Shown piece after piece: positions 1-8,294 of a stretch of DNA of 30,986 nt (position 1 is the stretch's first letter; every line of letters begins with the position of its first letter). The notes under the pieces are model-generated. The model did no database searches. It saw only the letters and a program-made list of their open reading frames with translations, and had not been told where the DNA came from. The stretch is taken from the NCBI GenBank assembly GCA_039649115.1, contig JBBWZQ010000173.1:1-30986 (forward strand), given 5' to 3'. A program made the translations under genes and the position numbers. Source of the DNA: DATEJJ01 sp039649115. Its GTDB lineage: Bacteria; Actinomycetota; Actinomycetes; Mycobacteriales; Micromonosporaceae.

Positions 1-2
1 AC

Positions 3-257
3 TGGAACGCGTTCTTCAACGCGCTGCTCTACATCAACGACACCGACAAGTGGCCGCTGCAACTGGTGCTGCGCACCTACGTGGTCAACAACGCCCAGCT
101 CGGCGCGGGCGAGCTCGGCACCAGCGAGGCCCTGCCGCCCCAGCAGTCCATCCAGATGGCCATCCTGGTCATCTCCGTGGTCCCGATCCTGCTCGTCTAC
201 CCGTTCCTGCAACGCCACTTCGCCAAGGGCGTGCTCACCGGAGCGGTGAAGGGCTGA
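3..257 (+). CDS. Carbohydrate ABC transporter permease, C-terminal part
   Basis: This is the last 84 residues of an inner-membrane permease whose start lies before the window. It begins in frame with WNAFFNALLYI and contains one clear membrane segment (about MAILVISVVPILLVYPFL) followed by the ending QRHFAKGVLTGAVKG. That FxKGxxxGAxKG tail is typical of MalG/LplC-type carbohydrate permeases, which pair with a second permease, an ATPase and a solute-binding lipoprotein to import oligosaccharides. The binding protein follows 17 bases downstream on the same strand, so the two are almost certainly one operon. The family call is firm; the substrate is not readable from this fragment. Confidence 0.9.
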   Translation, partial: WNAFFNALLYINDTDKWPLQLVLRTYVVNNAQLGAGELGTSEALPPQQSIQMAILVISVVPILLVYPFLQRHFAKGVLTGAVKG

Positions 258-274
258 CCCGAGGGAGTACCTAC

Positions 275-1921
275 ATGATCACCCAACCCGTACCCCGGCG
301 GAACCTGTTGCTCGGTGCCGCCGGCGCGGCCGCGCTGGCCGCCTGCGGTTCCCGCCGCGCCACCAGCACTGCCAACAACGCCGCGGTGACGCTGCCCACC
401 TACACGCCGGTCACCGGCGGCCCCACCCCGGACCTGGCCGGCAGCCCGGGCACGCTGCTCGACGGCTTCCTCACCTACCCGGCCAACCCGGTCACCATGG
501 CCAGCGGTGCGCCGGGGGACGGCAGCACCGTGACCGTGTTCGTGCAGACCTACAGTCCGGTCGCGCCGGGCCTCGGCAGCAACCGGTACTACCAGCAGCT
601 CAACCGGGCCCTGGGCGTGGACCTGCGGATCTCGGTCGTGCCGGCCACCGACTACAACGACAAGTTCGCCGCCCTGGTCGCCGGCGACCTGCCCGACCTG
701 CTGCACGTGCGGACCAGCGTGGTCGACGTACCGGCGCTGCTCGCCGCGAAGTGCCAGGACCTCACGCCGTACCTGTCCGGCGACGCGGTCAAGGAGTACC
801 CGTTCCTGGCCAACGTACCCACCGCGGCGTGGCGGGCCGCCGCGGTCCACAATGGAGCAATTTACGGGGTACCGGTGCCCCGCGCCCTGCTCGGGCAGAC
901 GTTCTTCCGCCGCGACGACCTCATCGCGGCGAAGGGGCTGAACCCCGACCCGGCGAGCTTCGCCGACTTCTCCCAGCTCTGCCGGGGCCTGACCGACGCC
1001 AGGCACAACCGGTGGGCACTGTCCAATGCGGACTCCGCGTTCTTCTTCATCCTGCAGATGCTCGGCGCGCCCAACGCGACCGCGTCCCCCATCGGCGGCT
1101 GGCGCGACGCAGGCGGCACCCTGACGAGCAGCTACGAGCTGGAGCAGACCAAGCAGGCACTCGCGGACACCGCGAAGATGTGCAAGGACGGGATGGTCCA
1201 CCCGGACAGCTTCGGCAGCGCCACCCAGGACCTCACCACCAACTACAAGCAGTGGTTCAACGCCGGCTCGGCGGCGCTGCACGGCGACAACTACCCCGCC
1301 TGGTGGCAGTTCTACGTGCAGAACATCGCCGGACCCACGTTCAAGATCGGCGCCATCGTGCCGCCCAACTACGACAGCGGCTCCACCGCGGTCACCTGGC
1401 AGGGCAATCCGGCCTTCAGCTACACCGCGCTGAAGAAGGCCGGCGACGCGCGGATCAGACAGCTGCTGAAGCTGTGCAACTGGCTCGCCGCGCCGTTCGG
1501 CAGCACCGAGTACCTCCTGAAGACCTACGGTGTGGAGGGCGTGGACTGGCAGCGCAACAGCGCCGGTGACGCGGCACTGACCAAGACGGGCCAGAGCGAG
1601 GTACCCGGACTCGGTACCGGCTACGTCGCGGCCGCACCCTACGTGCTGTACTACGCCGGCCAGGCCCAGGCGACCAGGGACATCTACGCGTTCCAGCAGA
1701 AGTTCGTCCCGAAGTCGGTGGCCGACCCCACCCTCGGGTTGGACTCGGCCACGAACAACCGGGTCGGCAGCAGCCTGTCCAGCAAGATGGTCGATGCCCG
1801 GCACGCCATCATGCGCGGCCAGCAGCCGGTGTCCTCGTGGGACGACGCGGTCAAGCAGTGGCGCTCCGCCGGCGGCGACCAGATCCGCAAGGAGTTGGCG
1901 ACCCAGCTGCAGAAACGGTGA
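275..1921 (+). CDS. Extracellular solute-binding lipoprotein of a sugar ABC importer (LplA-like)
   Basis: This 548-residue protein starts at an ATG preceded by a GAGGGAG ribosome site at 261-267. The N-terminus has a twin-arginine-like stretch (PRRNLLLG) and a lipobox LAAC with the lipidated cysteine at residue 24, so it should be anchored outside the membrane. The rest reads as a family 1 solute-binding protein, for example VTVFVQTYSPV near the start of the mature fold and the aromatic-rich DNYPAWWQFYVQNI, as expected for sugar contacts. Its length fits the large LplA subgroup rather than the ~430-residue MalE-like proteins. It lies 17 bases after the permease fragment. The likely role is capture of an oligosaccharide. 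A terminator was not obvious in the 15 bases before the convergent response regulator. Confidence 0.9.
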   Translation: MITQPVPRRNLLLGAAGAAALAACGSRRATSTANNAAVTLPTYTPVTGGPTPDLAGSPGTLLDGFLTYPANPVTMASGAPGDGSTVTVFVQTYSPVAPGLGSNRYYQQLNRALGVDLRISVVPATDYNDKFAALVAGDLPDLLHVRTSVVDVPALLAAKCQDLTPYLSGDAVKEYPFLANVPTAAWRAAAVHNGAIYGVPVPRALLGQTFFRRDDLIAAKGLNPDPASFADFSQLCRGLTDARHNRWALSNADSAFFFILQMLGAPNATASPIGGWRDAGGTLTSSYELEQTKQALADTAKMCKDGMVHPDSFGSATQDLTTNYKQWFNAGSAALHGDNYPAWWQFYVQNIAGPTFKIGAIVPPNYDSGSTAVTWQGNPAFSYTALKKAGDARIRQLLKLCNWLAAPFGSTEYLLKTYGVEGVDWQRNSAGDAALTKTGQSEVPGLGTGYVAAAPYVLYYAGQAQATRDIYAFQQKFVPKSVADPTLGLDSATNNRVGSSLSSKMVDARHAIMRGQQPVSSWDDAVKQWRSAGGDQIRKELATQLQKR

Positions 1922-1936
1922 GCTCGGCAGCCGCTC

Positions 1937-2542
1937 CTACAGCCAGCCGCGCTCGTCGGCCAGGCGTACCGCCTCCTGGCGGTTGCGGGTACCCGTCTTG
2001 GCGATCGCGGCGGACAGGTAGTTGCGCACCGTGCCCTCGGACAGCAGCAGGCCGCGCGCGATGTCCGCGACCGTGGCGCCGCCGCGCGCCGCGACCAGCA
2101 CGTCGCGTTCCCGGCCGGTCAGTGGCGAGGCACCGCCGGCGAGGGTCTGCGCCGCGAGTGCCGGATCCACCACCCGTTCGCCGCGGGACACCCGGCGCAC
2201 CGCGTCCGCGAGCTGTTCGGCCGGCGCGTCCTTGACCACGAAGCCGAGCGCGCCGGCCTCCATGGCCCGGCGCAGGTACCCGGGCCGGCCGAACGCCGTC
2301 AGCATGATGACCCGGCAGGCCGGCAGGGCGGTCGCCAGCGCGCCGGCCGCGGCGAGCCCGTCCATGCCGGGCATCTCGACGTCGAGCAGGGCCACGTCCG
2401 GCGGGTTGGCGAGGGCCGCGCCGACCACCTCGTCGCCGCGCCCGACCTGGGCGACGACCTGGAAGTCGTCCTCCAGCTCGAGCAGCGCGGCCAGCGCGGT
2501 CCGGACCAGCGTCTGGTCGTCGGCGAGCAGCAGGCGGATCAC
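1937..2542 (-). CDS. NarL/LuxR-family response regulator (DesR-like)
   Basis: This 201-residue response regulator starts at a GTG at 2542 that overlaps the kinase stop by four bases (GTGA), showing translational coupling. The receiver domain covers about residues 1-120, with acidic residues in LLLADDQ, the phosphoacceptor aspartate at about residue 54 in ALLDVEMPGMDG, the conserved threonine in IMLTAF and the lysine in FVVKDAP. A LuxR-type helix-turn-helix follows at about residues 137-195 (LTGRERDVL...LSEGTVRNYLSAAIAKTGTRNRQEAV). It is the last gene of a four-gene unit (ATPase, permease, kinase, regulator) and probably controls that exporter operon. The closest well-known arrangement is DesK/DesR beside an ABC-2 exporter; the actual signal is unknown. 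Confidence 0.92.
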   Translation of the reverse strand: MIRLLLADDQTLVRTALAALLELEDDFQVVAQVGRGDEVVGAALANPPDVALLDVEMPGMDGLAAAGALATALPACRVIMLTAFGRPGYLRRAMEAGALGFVVKDAPAEQLADAVRRVSRGERVVDPALAAQTLAGGASPLTGRERDVLVAARGGATVADIARGLLLSEGTVRNYLSAAIAKTGTRNRQEAVRLADERGWL

Positions 2543-3717
2543 GTGCTGATTGTCGGTGTCGTGAGGTGCCCGGGTCGAGCCGGCCGGGCCGGCAGCGGGA
2601 TGTCCACCCGCAGCCGCCAGCCGCGCCCGTTCCCGCCGGCCGACACGGTGCCGCCGGCCGCCGCCACCCGCTCGCGCAGCCCGGTCAGGCCGGTACCCGG
2701 GCCGCCGGCCGGCGAGCCGCCCCGACCGTCGTCGACGATCTCCATGGAGCCGGGGCCGAGCACGATGCCGCACCGGCTCGCCCGCGAATGCCGCACCACG
2801 TTGGTGACCCCCTCCCGCACGATCCAGCCGAACAGCTCGGACAGCGCGGGGTCGACGATGTCCACGGAGGCGGGCAGGTCGGCGGCGATGCCGGCGGCCC
2901 GCAGCACCTCCCGCGCGGTGGCCAGTTCGCTGGCGAGCCGGATGTCCCGCTGCCCGGAGACGGCCGCCCGCACGTCGGCGAGGGTACGCCGGGACAGCCG
3001 CTCCACCTCGCCGATCTCGGCCAGCGCCCGGTCCGGCTGGCCGCGTTCGGCCAGGCGCCGGGCCAGACCGGCCTTCACGGTGATCGTGGTGAGCGAGTGG
3101 CCGAGCAGGTCGTGCAGGTCGCGGGCGATCCGGGTGCGCTCGTTCTCGGCGGCCAGCCGGGCCACCTCGCTGCGGGCCGCGGTCAGCTCCGCGTTGGTCC
3201 GCACGACGCTGAAGAACCCCCACATGGACAGCGCCACGATCGGGATGGTGAACAGCCAGACCGACTGGATTCCCGCGTGCCAGGCCGGGACCAGGGCCGG
3301 GCCGAACGCGGCGGTCGCGCTCAGGAGGACCACGGCCGGCAGGGCCTTGCGGCCCCACCTGGCGACGGCGAGCACCGTCAGGAAGATGCACATCACGAAC
3401 GCGTGCTGCCGGGCGAACGCCGTCTCCGCCAGCCACAGCAGCCACAGCGCGGGGAAGGCCAGCCGGCGCCAGGAGTGCGCCGGCCCCCACTGCTCGGACA
3501 CGGCGACGACGTAGCAGGCGGCGAAGGCCAGGACGATGGCGTACCCGGCGATCGCGGCCCAACCGGTCTGGTACTCCTGCACGCCGGCCCAGGTCTCGGC
3601 GAGATAGGCGAGCCAGACGCCCGGGAACAGGTACCGCCGCCAGCCGGACCGCCACCACGGCCGGACCGGGTCGGCGGCCGGGCCGGTGGGTGCGTCCGCC
3701 GGCGGCGGTGTGCTCAT
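2539..3717 (-). CDS. DesK-type sensor histidine kinase
   Basis: This 392-residue membrane kinase has a proline-rich cytoplasmic start, several membrane segments between about residues 30 and 170, and a HisKA_3 dimerisation domain with the phosphorylated histidine at residue 202 in ARDLHDLLGH. A degenerate HATPase_c domain follows (REGVTNVVRHSRAS as the N-box, IVDDGRGG as the G1 box, GTGLTGLRERVAAAGG as the G2 box). This layout is that of the DesK/NarX-like family, which senses membrane state or ligands through its transmembrane part. It starts seven bases after the exporter permease and overlaps the regulator gene, so all four genes should be co-transcribed. Confidence 0.92.
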   Translation of the reverse strand: MSTPPPADAPTGPAADPVRPWWRSGWRRYLFPGVWLAYLAETWAGVQEYQTGWAAIAGYAIVLAFAACYVVAVSEQWGPAHSWRRLAFPALWLLWLAETAFARQHAFVMCIFLTVLAVARWGRKALPAVVLLSATAAFGPALVPAWHAGIQSVWLFTIPIVALSMWGFFSVVRTNAELTAARSEVARLAAENERTRIARDLHDLLGHSLTTITVKAGLARRLAERGQPDRALAEIGEVERLSRRTLADVRAAVSGQRDIRLASELATAREVLRAAGIAADLPASVDIVDPALSELFGWIVREGVTNVVRHSRASRCGIVLGPGSMEIVDDGRGGSPAGGPGTGLTGLRERVAAAGGTVSAGGNGRGWRLRVDIPLPARPARPGHLTTPTIST

Positions 3718-3724
3718 CCTGACC

Positions 3725-4468
3725 TCACAGCTTCCTGGTGTCCCGCTGGTACGCCCGCGCGGCCAGGGCGGCGAACACCACCGTCCACGCCGAGATCACC
3801 AGCCAGCCCCGGGTCCCCCAGCCGGTACCGGTGAAGGCCACGTGCCCGGCCTGCACGAGCCAGTATGACGGCAGCGCCTGCACCACCTGCAGCATCACGC
3901 CGTGGCTGGCCAGCGGCCCCCACACGCCGCCGAGCAGCGCGAACAGGGCGGTGATGCCACCCATCGCGGGTCCCAGCGTGTCCGGCGCGAGCAGGTGCCC
4001 GATCCAGATGCCGAGCGCCGCGAAGGGAACCAGGCCGACCAGGACGAGCCCGGTCATGGCGAGCCAGCGGTCGGCGGGCAGCCGCACGCCGAGGGCGATG
4101 CCGGCCGCGTACAGCAGCACGATGGTGAAGACCGCCATGAGGTACCCGCCGAGCACCTTGGCCCGCAGGTAGGTGCTGGTGGACAGCGGGGTCAGCCGGA
4201 GCTGCCGGTGCCAGCCCGCGGCCCGCTCCATGGAGATCCGGCCACCGCCGGCCACCACCGCGGTCATGGCGCCCCAGGCGACCATGCCCGCCATGTAGTA
4301 CACCGGAAGCGGGATGCCACCGAGCGTGGCGTGCCGGTTCGGGCCGGCGATCACGAGGAACAGGATCAGCGGGAACGCCAGCGAGAAGAGCAGGAACCGG
4401 GTGTTGCGCAGCGCGCGCAGCAATTCGTAACGCTGGTAGGTCAGGGAAGCGCGGCTGGACGGACTCAT
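3725..4468 (-). CDS. ABC-2 type exporter permease
   Basis: This 247-residue integral membrane protein starts with MSPSSRASLTYQRYELLRAL and has about six hydrophobic segments, the pattern of the ABC2_membrane family. The segment ISMERAAGWHRQLRLTPLS matches the typical ABC-2 region in which an ERE/ERxxG motif precedes the coupling segment. Its ATG overlaps the upstream ATPase stop by four bases (ATGA at 4465-4468), and the kinase starts seven bases downstream. With the ATPase it should form a dimeric drug, lipid or peptide exporter in the cytoplasmic membrane. Short single-domain exporters of this kind, next to DesK/DesR pairs, are common in actinobacteria; the substrate cannot be deduced. Confidence 0.9.
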   Translation of the reverse strand: MSPSSRASLTYQRYELLRALRNTRFLLFSLAFPLILFLVIAGPNRHATLGGIPLPVYYMAGMVAWGAMTAVVAGGGRISMERAAGWHRQLRLTPLSTSTYLRAKVLGGYLMAVFTIVLLYAAGIALGVRLPADRWLAMTGLVLVGLVPFAALGIWIGHLLAPDTLGPAMGGITALFALLGGVWGPLASHGVMLQVVQALPSYWLVQAGHVAFTGTGWGTRGWLVISAWTVVFAALAARAYQRDTRKL

Positions 4469-5403
4469 CGCGGACTCTCCTCAAGAACGTCGTCGCCGGT
4501 CAGGTGCAGGAAGGCTTGTTCCAGGGCGGCACCGGCGATCTCGATGTCCCGCGCCTGCGGGTACCCGCCGAGCAGCGCGCGGATGGCCGCGTCCGAGTCG
4601 GCGCAGCGCAGCACCACCACGTCAGCCCGGCGGTCGACCCCGGCCACCCCGGGCAGCGCCGCCAACTCGGCCAGGTCGGCACCGGGCAGGCTGGCCCGGA
4701 TGGTGCGGGTACCGACGGATGCCTTGATCTCGCTGGCCGACCCGTCCGCGACCACCCGGCCGCGGGCCATCAGGATGATGCGGTCCGCGTACGAGTCGGC
4801 CTCCTCCAGGTAGTGCGTGGCGAACAGCACCGTCTTGCCCCGGGCGGCGAACCCCCGCATCGTCGTCCAGAACGCGTGCCGGCCCTCCACGTCCAGCGCG
4901 GCCGTCGGCTCGTCGAGTACCAGCAGGTCCGGGTTGCTCACCAGAGCGACGGCGAACCGTACCCGCTGGGCCTGGCCGCCGGAGAGCTTCTCGGTGCGCT
5001 GCCCCGCGAAGCCGGCGGTACCGGTCAGCTCCAGCACCTCGCCGACCGGCAACGGGTCCGGGTACAGCGCGGCCATCATGGTGACCAGCTCGCGCACGGA
5101 CAGGTCCCGCAGCAGCGAGCCGACCTGCAGCATGCCACCCACGGCGCCGGCCTTGACGGCGTCCCGGGGCGACATGCCGAACAGCGAGACGCCCCCCGCG
5201 TCCGGCGGCAGCAGGCCCAACAACATGTCGATCGTGGTCGACTTCCCGGCGCCGTTCGGCCCGAGGAGCGCCACCGTTTCGCCGGGCGCGATGGAGATGT
5301 CCACGCCACGCACGGCGTGCACCAGGCCCTGCCCCGCACGGTAGGACTTCACCAGGCTGGTGAGCCGGATCCCGGCCGGCAGGTTCGTAAGATTGGTCGG
5401 CAT
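4465..5403 (-). CDS. ABC exporter ATP-binding protein
   Basis: This 312-residue ATPase is complete in its motifs: Walker A GPNGAGKST (residues 48-56), Q-loop around MLQVGSLL, signature LSGGQAQRV (residues 140-148), Walker B LLVLDEPTAALD (about 160-171) and the switch histidine in ATHYLEEAD. A C-terminal region of about 100 residues (from EIKASVGTRTIRASL) resembles the extra domain of daunorubicin/multidrug-type ATPases. I chose the ATG at 5403, since the upstream in-frame extension (22 residues) looks like non-coding sequence; no strong ribosome site is visible, so a leaderless message is possible. It is the first gene of the exporter/two-component unit and is divergent from the GH30 gene. 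Confidence 0.93.
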   Translation of the reverse strand: MPTNLTNLPAGIRLTSLVKSYRAGQGLVHAVRGVDISIAPGETVALLGPNGAGKSTTIDMLLGLLPPDAGGVSLFGMSPRDAVKAGAVGGMLQVGSLLRDLSVRELVTMMAALYPDPLPVGEVLELTGTAGFAGQRTEKLSGGQAQRVRFAVALVSNPDLLVLDEPTAALDVEGRHAFWTTMRGFAARGKTVLFATHYLEEADSYADRIILMARGRVVADGSASEIKASVGTRTIRASLPGADLAELAALPGVAGVDRRADVVVLRCADSDAAIRALLGGYPQARDIEIAGAALEQAFLHLTGDDVLEESPR

Positions 5404-5434
5404 GAGCACACTGTGCCGGACGCGCCGGGCCCGG

Positions 5435-5479
5435 GTCAGTGCCGCCGCGACACCACCTGACCGTGACATTCGTCAGTGC
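5435..5479. promoter_or_regulatory. Direct and inverted repeats between the exporter operon and the GH30 gene
   Basis: The octamer GTCAGTGC occurs twice in direct orientation, at 5435-5442 and 5472-5479, 37 bases apart. The second copy also forms an inverted repeat with CTGAC at 5457-5461 (arms CTGAC and GTCAG, ten-base spacer). The block lies just upstream of the ATPase start. DesR-type regulators commonly bind inverted repeats in front of their own operon, so this is a candidate site for the response regulator encoded at 1937-2542. This is inference; the arms are short and could occur by chance. Confidence 0.25.
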
Positions 5480-5577
5480 GCCAGCCGGCCTCCGCCGAGC
5501 GACCGGTCAGCCCCGCGCCCGGTGCGCGGATCGCGCCACCATTGACGGCCATCGACAAAGCGCGTAGGAGATAAAGG

Positions 5578-7806
5578 ATGTCACGTCGATGGTTGGGCGC
5601 CACGCTCGTCGCCATGTTGCCGGTTCTCGCGCTGCCCGCCGGCGCCGCGTACGCGGCGGAGGGCCGGCCGGCCGGGGTGTCCGTCTTCGTCACCGACCTC
5701 GGCACCCAGACCTACCTGGCCCGCCAGCCCGGTGTCGCGTGGCAGCGCGGGCCGGCCGGGTCCGGGCCGACCATCACGGTCGACACCAGGCGCCGGTACC
5801 AGGAGATCACCGGGTTCGGTGCGTCGTTCACCGACTCGTCCGCCTGGCTCGTCGGCACCAAGCTGGACCGCGACCAGCGCGACGCGGTGATGCGCGACCT
5901 GTTCGGCAGCGCGGGGATCGGCCTGAGCTTCCTGCGCCAGCCGATGGGCGCGAGCGACTTCGCGGTGAACGGGAACTACTCGTACGACGACATGCCGGCC
6001 GGCCAGACCGACCCGTCGCTGGCGCACTTCTCCATCGACCATGACCGGGCGTACCTCATCCCGCTGCTGCGGCAGGCGCGCCGGCTCAACCCGGGGCTGA
6101 CGGTGATGGCGACGCCGTGGAGCCCACCGGGGTGGATGAAGACCAGCGACTCGATGATCGGCGGCAGCCTGCGGCCGGACGCCTACCAGCCCCTGGCCGA
6201 CTACTTCACCCGGTTCCTGCGGGACTACGCGGCGGCGGGGGTGCCCGTGCGGTACATCACGCCGCAGAACGAGCCGCTCTACGTACCCTCCGGATATCCG
6301 GGCATGTCGCTCAGCGCCGCGCAGCAGGATGACCTGATCAAGAACTACCTCGGGCCCGACCTGCGCGCCAACCACCTGCCCACCGGGATCCTCGGCTACG
6401 ACCACAACTGGGACGTCATCAGCTACCCCGAGACCATGTACGCCGATCCCGCCGCGACCGGCTTCGTCGCCGGTACCGCATGGCACTGCTACGGCGGCGA
6501 CGTGCTGACCCAGGCCGTGTCGCACAACAACTACCCCAACAAGCCGGCGTTCCACACCGAGTGCTCCGGCGGCGAGTGGGAGGGAGACGCGCAGGCGGGC
6601 TTCGCCGGCGCGCTGGGACTGGTCATCAACGCCACGCGCGACTGGGCGCAGGGCGTCGTCCGCTGGAACATGGCCCTGGACCAGAGCAACGGGCCGACCA
6701 ACGGCGGCTGCCTGACCTGCCGCGGCGTGGTGACGATCGGTCCGGACGCGAGCGGCCACTGGACCTACACGAAGACCGCCGACTTCTGGGGACTGGGCCA
6801 GGTCAGCAAGTTCGTGCGGCCGGGTGCCCGGCGCGTCGCGTCCAACACCCTCGGCGCCGGCGACGTGCAGGACGTCGCCTTCGTCAACCCGGACGGCGGC
6901 ACCGTGCTCGTCGCCTTCAATACCGGCACCGGCAGCCGCACGTTCCAGGTGCGGTGGGGCGACCGGTGGCTGCGCTACGACCTGGCGGCCGGTGCCGCGG
7001 CCACGTTCACCTGGACCGGTACCGAGCGGGGCGCGGTGGACCCGGCCGCGATCGGCTCGGTGGACATCCCGTTCACCAACCCCGACGGGACCCGGGCACT
7101 GGTCACCTACGACAGCGGGATGCTGGCCGGGCAGGCCCAGGTGCGGGTCGGCGACCAGTGGCTCGGGTACACGCTGCCCACCGGTGCGTCACTCACGCCC
7201 GGGACCGCCGAGGTGGCGCTGCCCCGGGACGGTTGGGCGGTGACGGCGTCGGCGAGCAGCCCCGGCGAGCCGCCCGGCAACGCGATCGACGGGGACCCCG
7301 CCACCCGGTGGAGCACCGGGCACGGCATGCAGCCCGGTGACTGGTTCCAGGTCGACCTCGGCTCCCGGCAGACCTTCGACCGGGTCGTCCTCGACACCAG
7401 CGGCAGCGCCGGCGACTTCGTGCGCCAGTACCAGATCCAGGTCTCCGACGACGGCGCGAGCTGGAGCGCCCCGATCGCCGCCGGACCGGGTACCACCGTG
7501 ACCAGCATCCTGGTGCCGCCGGTCACCGCCCGCTTCGTGCGGGTGGTCAACGGGGGCGGTTCGGGCAGCTGGTGGTCGATCCACGAACTCCGCGTGCTCG
7601 CGCCCGGCGCCGCGACCGGCACCGCCGCGAACTCTCCCGGCGGAGTCCAGCGGCGGAGCGCCCAACTGCCCGACGGCACCCGGTTGCTCGTCGCCTACAA
7701 CTCGGGCCGCCAGGCCGCCACCTTCGGCGTCGCGTGGGGAGACACGACCTACACGTACCGGCTGCCCGCCGGCGCGGCCGCCATCTTCACCACCCGGCAG
7801 GCGTAG
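5578..7806 (+). CDS. Secreted GH30 glucosylceramidase-like glycosidase with F5/8-type C (CBM32-like) domain
   Basis: This 742-residue secreted enzyme starts at an ATG after a GGAG site at 5567-5570. Residues 1-27 are a Sec signal ending in AYAA. Residues about 65-415 form the GH30 catalytic barrel: ITGFGASFTDSSAW, TPWSPPGWMKTS, the acid/base glutamate at 232 in TPQNEPLY and the nucleophile at 328 in FHTECSGGEW. This is the same family as human lysosomal glucocerebrosidase (beta-glucosyl bonds; some members act on xylose or glucuronoxylan). A short beta-sandwich motif occurs three times (about 430-480, 495-540, 691-740), and a discoidin-type carbohydrate-binding domain (about 548-676) sits between copies two and three. 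A small membrane-protein gene follows nine bases later. Family confidence is high; the natural substrate is unproven. Confidence 0.93.
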   Translation: MSRRWLGATLVAMLPVLALPAGAAYAAEGRPAGVSVFVTDLGTQTYLARQPGVAWQRGPAGSGPTITVDTRRRYQEITGFGASFTDSSAWLVGTKLDRDQRDAVMRDLFGSAGIGLSFLRQPMGASDFAVNGNYSYDDMPAGQTDPSLAHFSIDHDRAYLIPLLRQARRLNPGLTVMATPWSPPGWMKTSDSMIGGSLRPDAYQPLADYFTRFLRDYAAAGVPVRYITPQNEPLYVPSGYPGMSLSAAQQDDLIKNYLGPDLRANHLPTGILGYDHNWDVISYPETMYADPAATGFVAGTAWHCYGGDVLTQAVSHNNYPNKPAFHTECSGGEWEGDAQAGFAGALGLVINATRDWAQGVVRWNMALDQSNGPTNGGCLTCRGVVTIGPDASGHWTYTKTADFWGLGQVSKFVRPGARRVASNTLGAGDVQDVAFVNPDGGTVLVAFNTGTGSRTFQVRWGDRWLRYDLAAGAAATFTWTGTERGAVDPAAIGSVDIPFTNPDGTRALVTYDSGMLAGQAQVRVGDQWLGYTLPTGASLTPGTAEVALPRDGWAVTASASSPGEPPGNAIDGDPATRWSTGHGMQPGDWFQVDLGSRQTFDRVVLDTSGSAGDFVRQYQIQVSDDGASWSAPIAAGPGTTVTSILVPPVTARFVRVVNGGGSGSWWSIHELRVLAPGAATGTAANSPGGVQRRSAQLPDGTRLLVAYNSGRQAATFGVAWGDTTYTYRLPAGAAAIFTTRQA

Positions 7807-7815
7807 GCACCGGAC

Positions 7816-8283
7816 TTGTGGATCATCCTGATCCTCCTCGTCGCGGTGCTGCTGGCCATCCTGGTACCGGTGATCCTGGTGGGCATCTCCGCGCTGGGCA
7901 CGCCGACCGACCGCGCCGCGGGCAACGAGACCCTGCGGCAGGCGGCCGCCCTGCTCGGCGGGCGGTTCCGGGACCGCAAGGAGTACCCGTGGTACCGGCG
8001 ACCGGCACGGTACGGCGGCGTGGACGGCGACCTCGACGGGCTCGGGTACGAGCTGTTCGTCATGCCGTGGAACGCCGAGGACTGCGGGGGCAGCGCGATG
8101 CTGCGCATCGGTTCCCGGCAGGCCCTGCGGCGGTCGGGCAACGACAAGGACGTCGTGGTGCTCTTCAGCCGGGAGCGGGACTGGCACTGGCCCGACCTGG
8201 CCGACCCCGGGGCCCTGGCCGCGTACACGCGGCGCGCGGTCGCGGCCGTGGCCCGCGGCGACGTGCCACCGGAGTCCAGGTAG
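7816..8283 (+). CDS. Small single-pass membrane protein of unknown function
   Basis: This 155-residue protein starts at TTG in frame with TGG ATC ATC, nine bases after the GH30 stop, so it is probably co-transcribed. Residues 2-27 are a very hydrophobic segment (WIILILLVAVLLAILVPVIL). The remainder is soluble and contains YPWYRRPARYGGVDGDLDGLGYELFVMPWN and a C-terminal stretch rich in Trp and Asp (ERDWHWPDLADPG). I do not recognise a family. The gene is convergent with the LCP gene, with only eleven bases between the stops. Codon use is strongly GC-ending throughout, which supports it being real. The exact start is uncertain because no clear ribosome site precedes it. Confidence 0.7.
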   Translation: MWIILILLVAVLLAILVPVILVGISALGTPTDRAAGNETLRQAAALLGGRFRDRKEYPWYRRPARYGGVDGDLDGLGYELFVMPWNAEDCGGSAMLRIGSRQALRRSGNDKDVVVLFSRERDWHWPDLADPGALAAYTRRAVAAVARGDVPPESR

Positions 8284-8294
8284 GACGGTACCGG

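Noticed and set aside
197..1804. Long minus-strand ORF opposite the binding-protein gene
   Set aside because: Arg/Gly/Val-rich antisense shadow of a clear lipoprotein gene; no recognisable domains.
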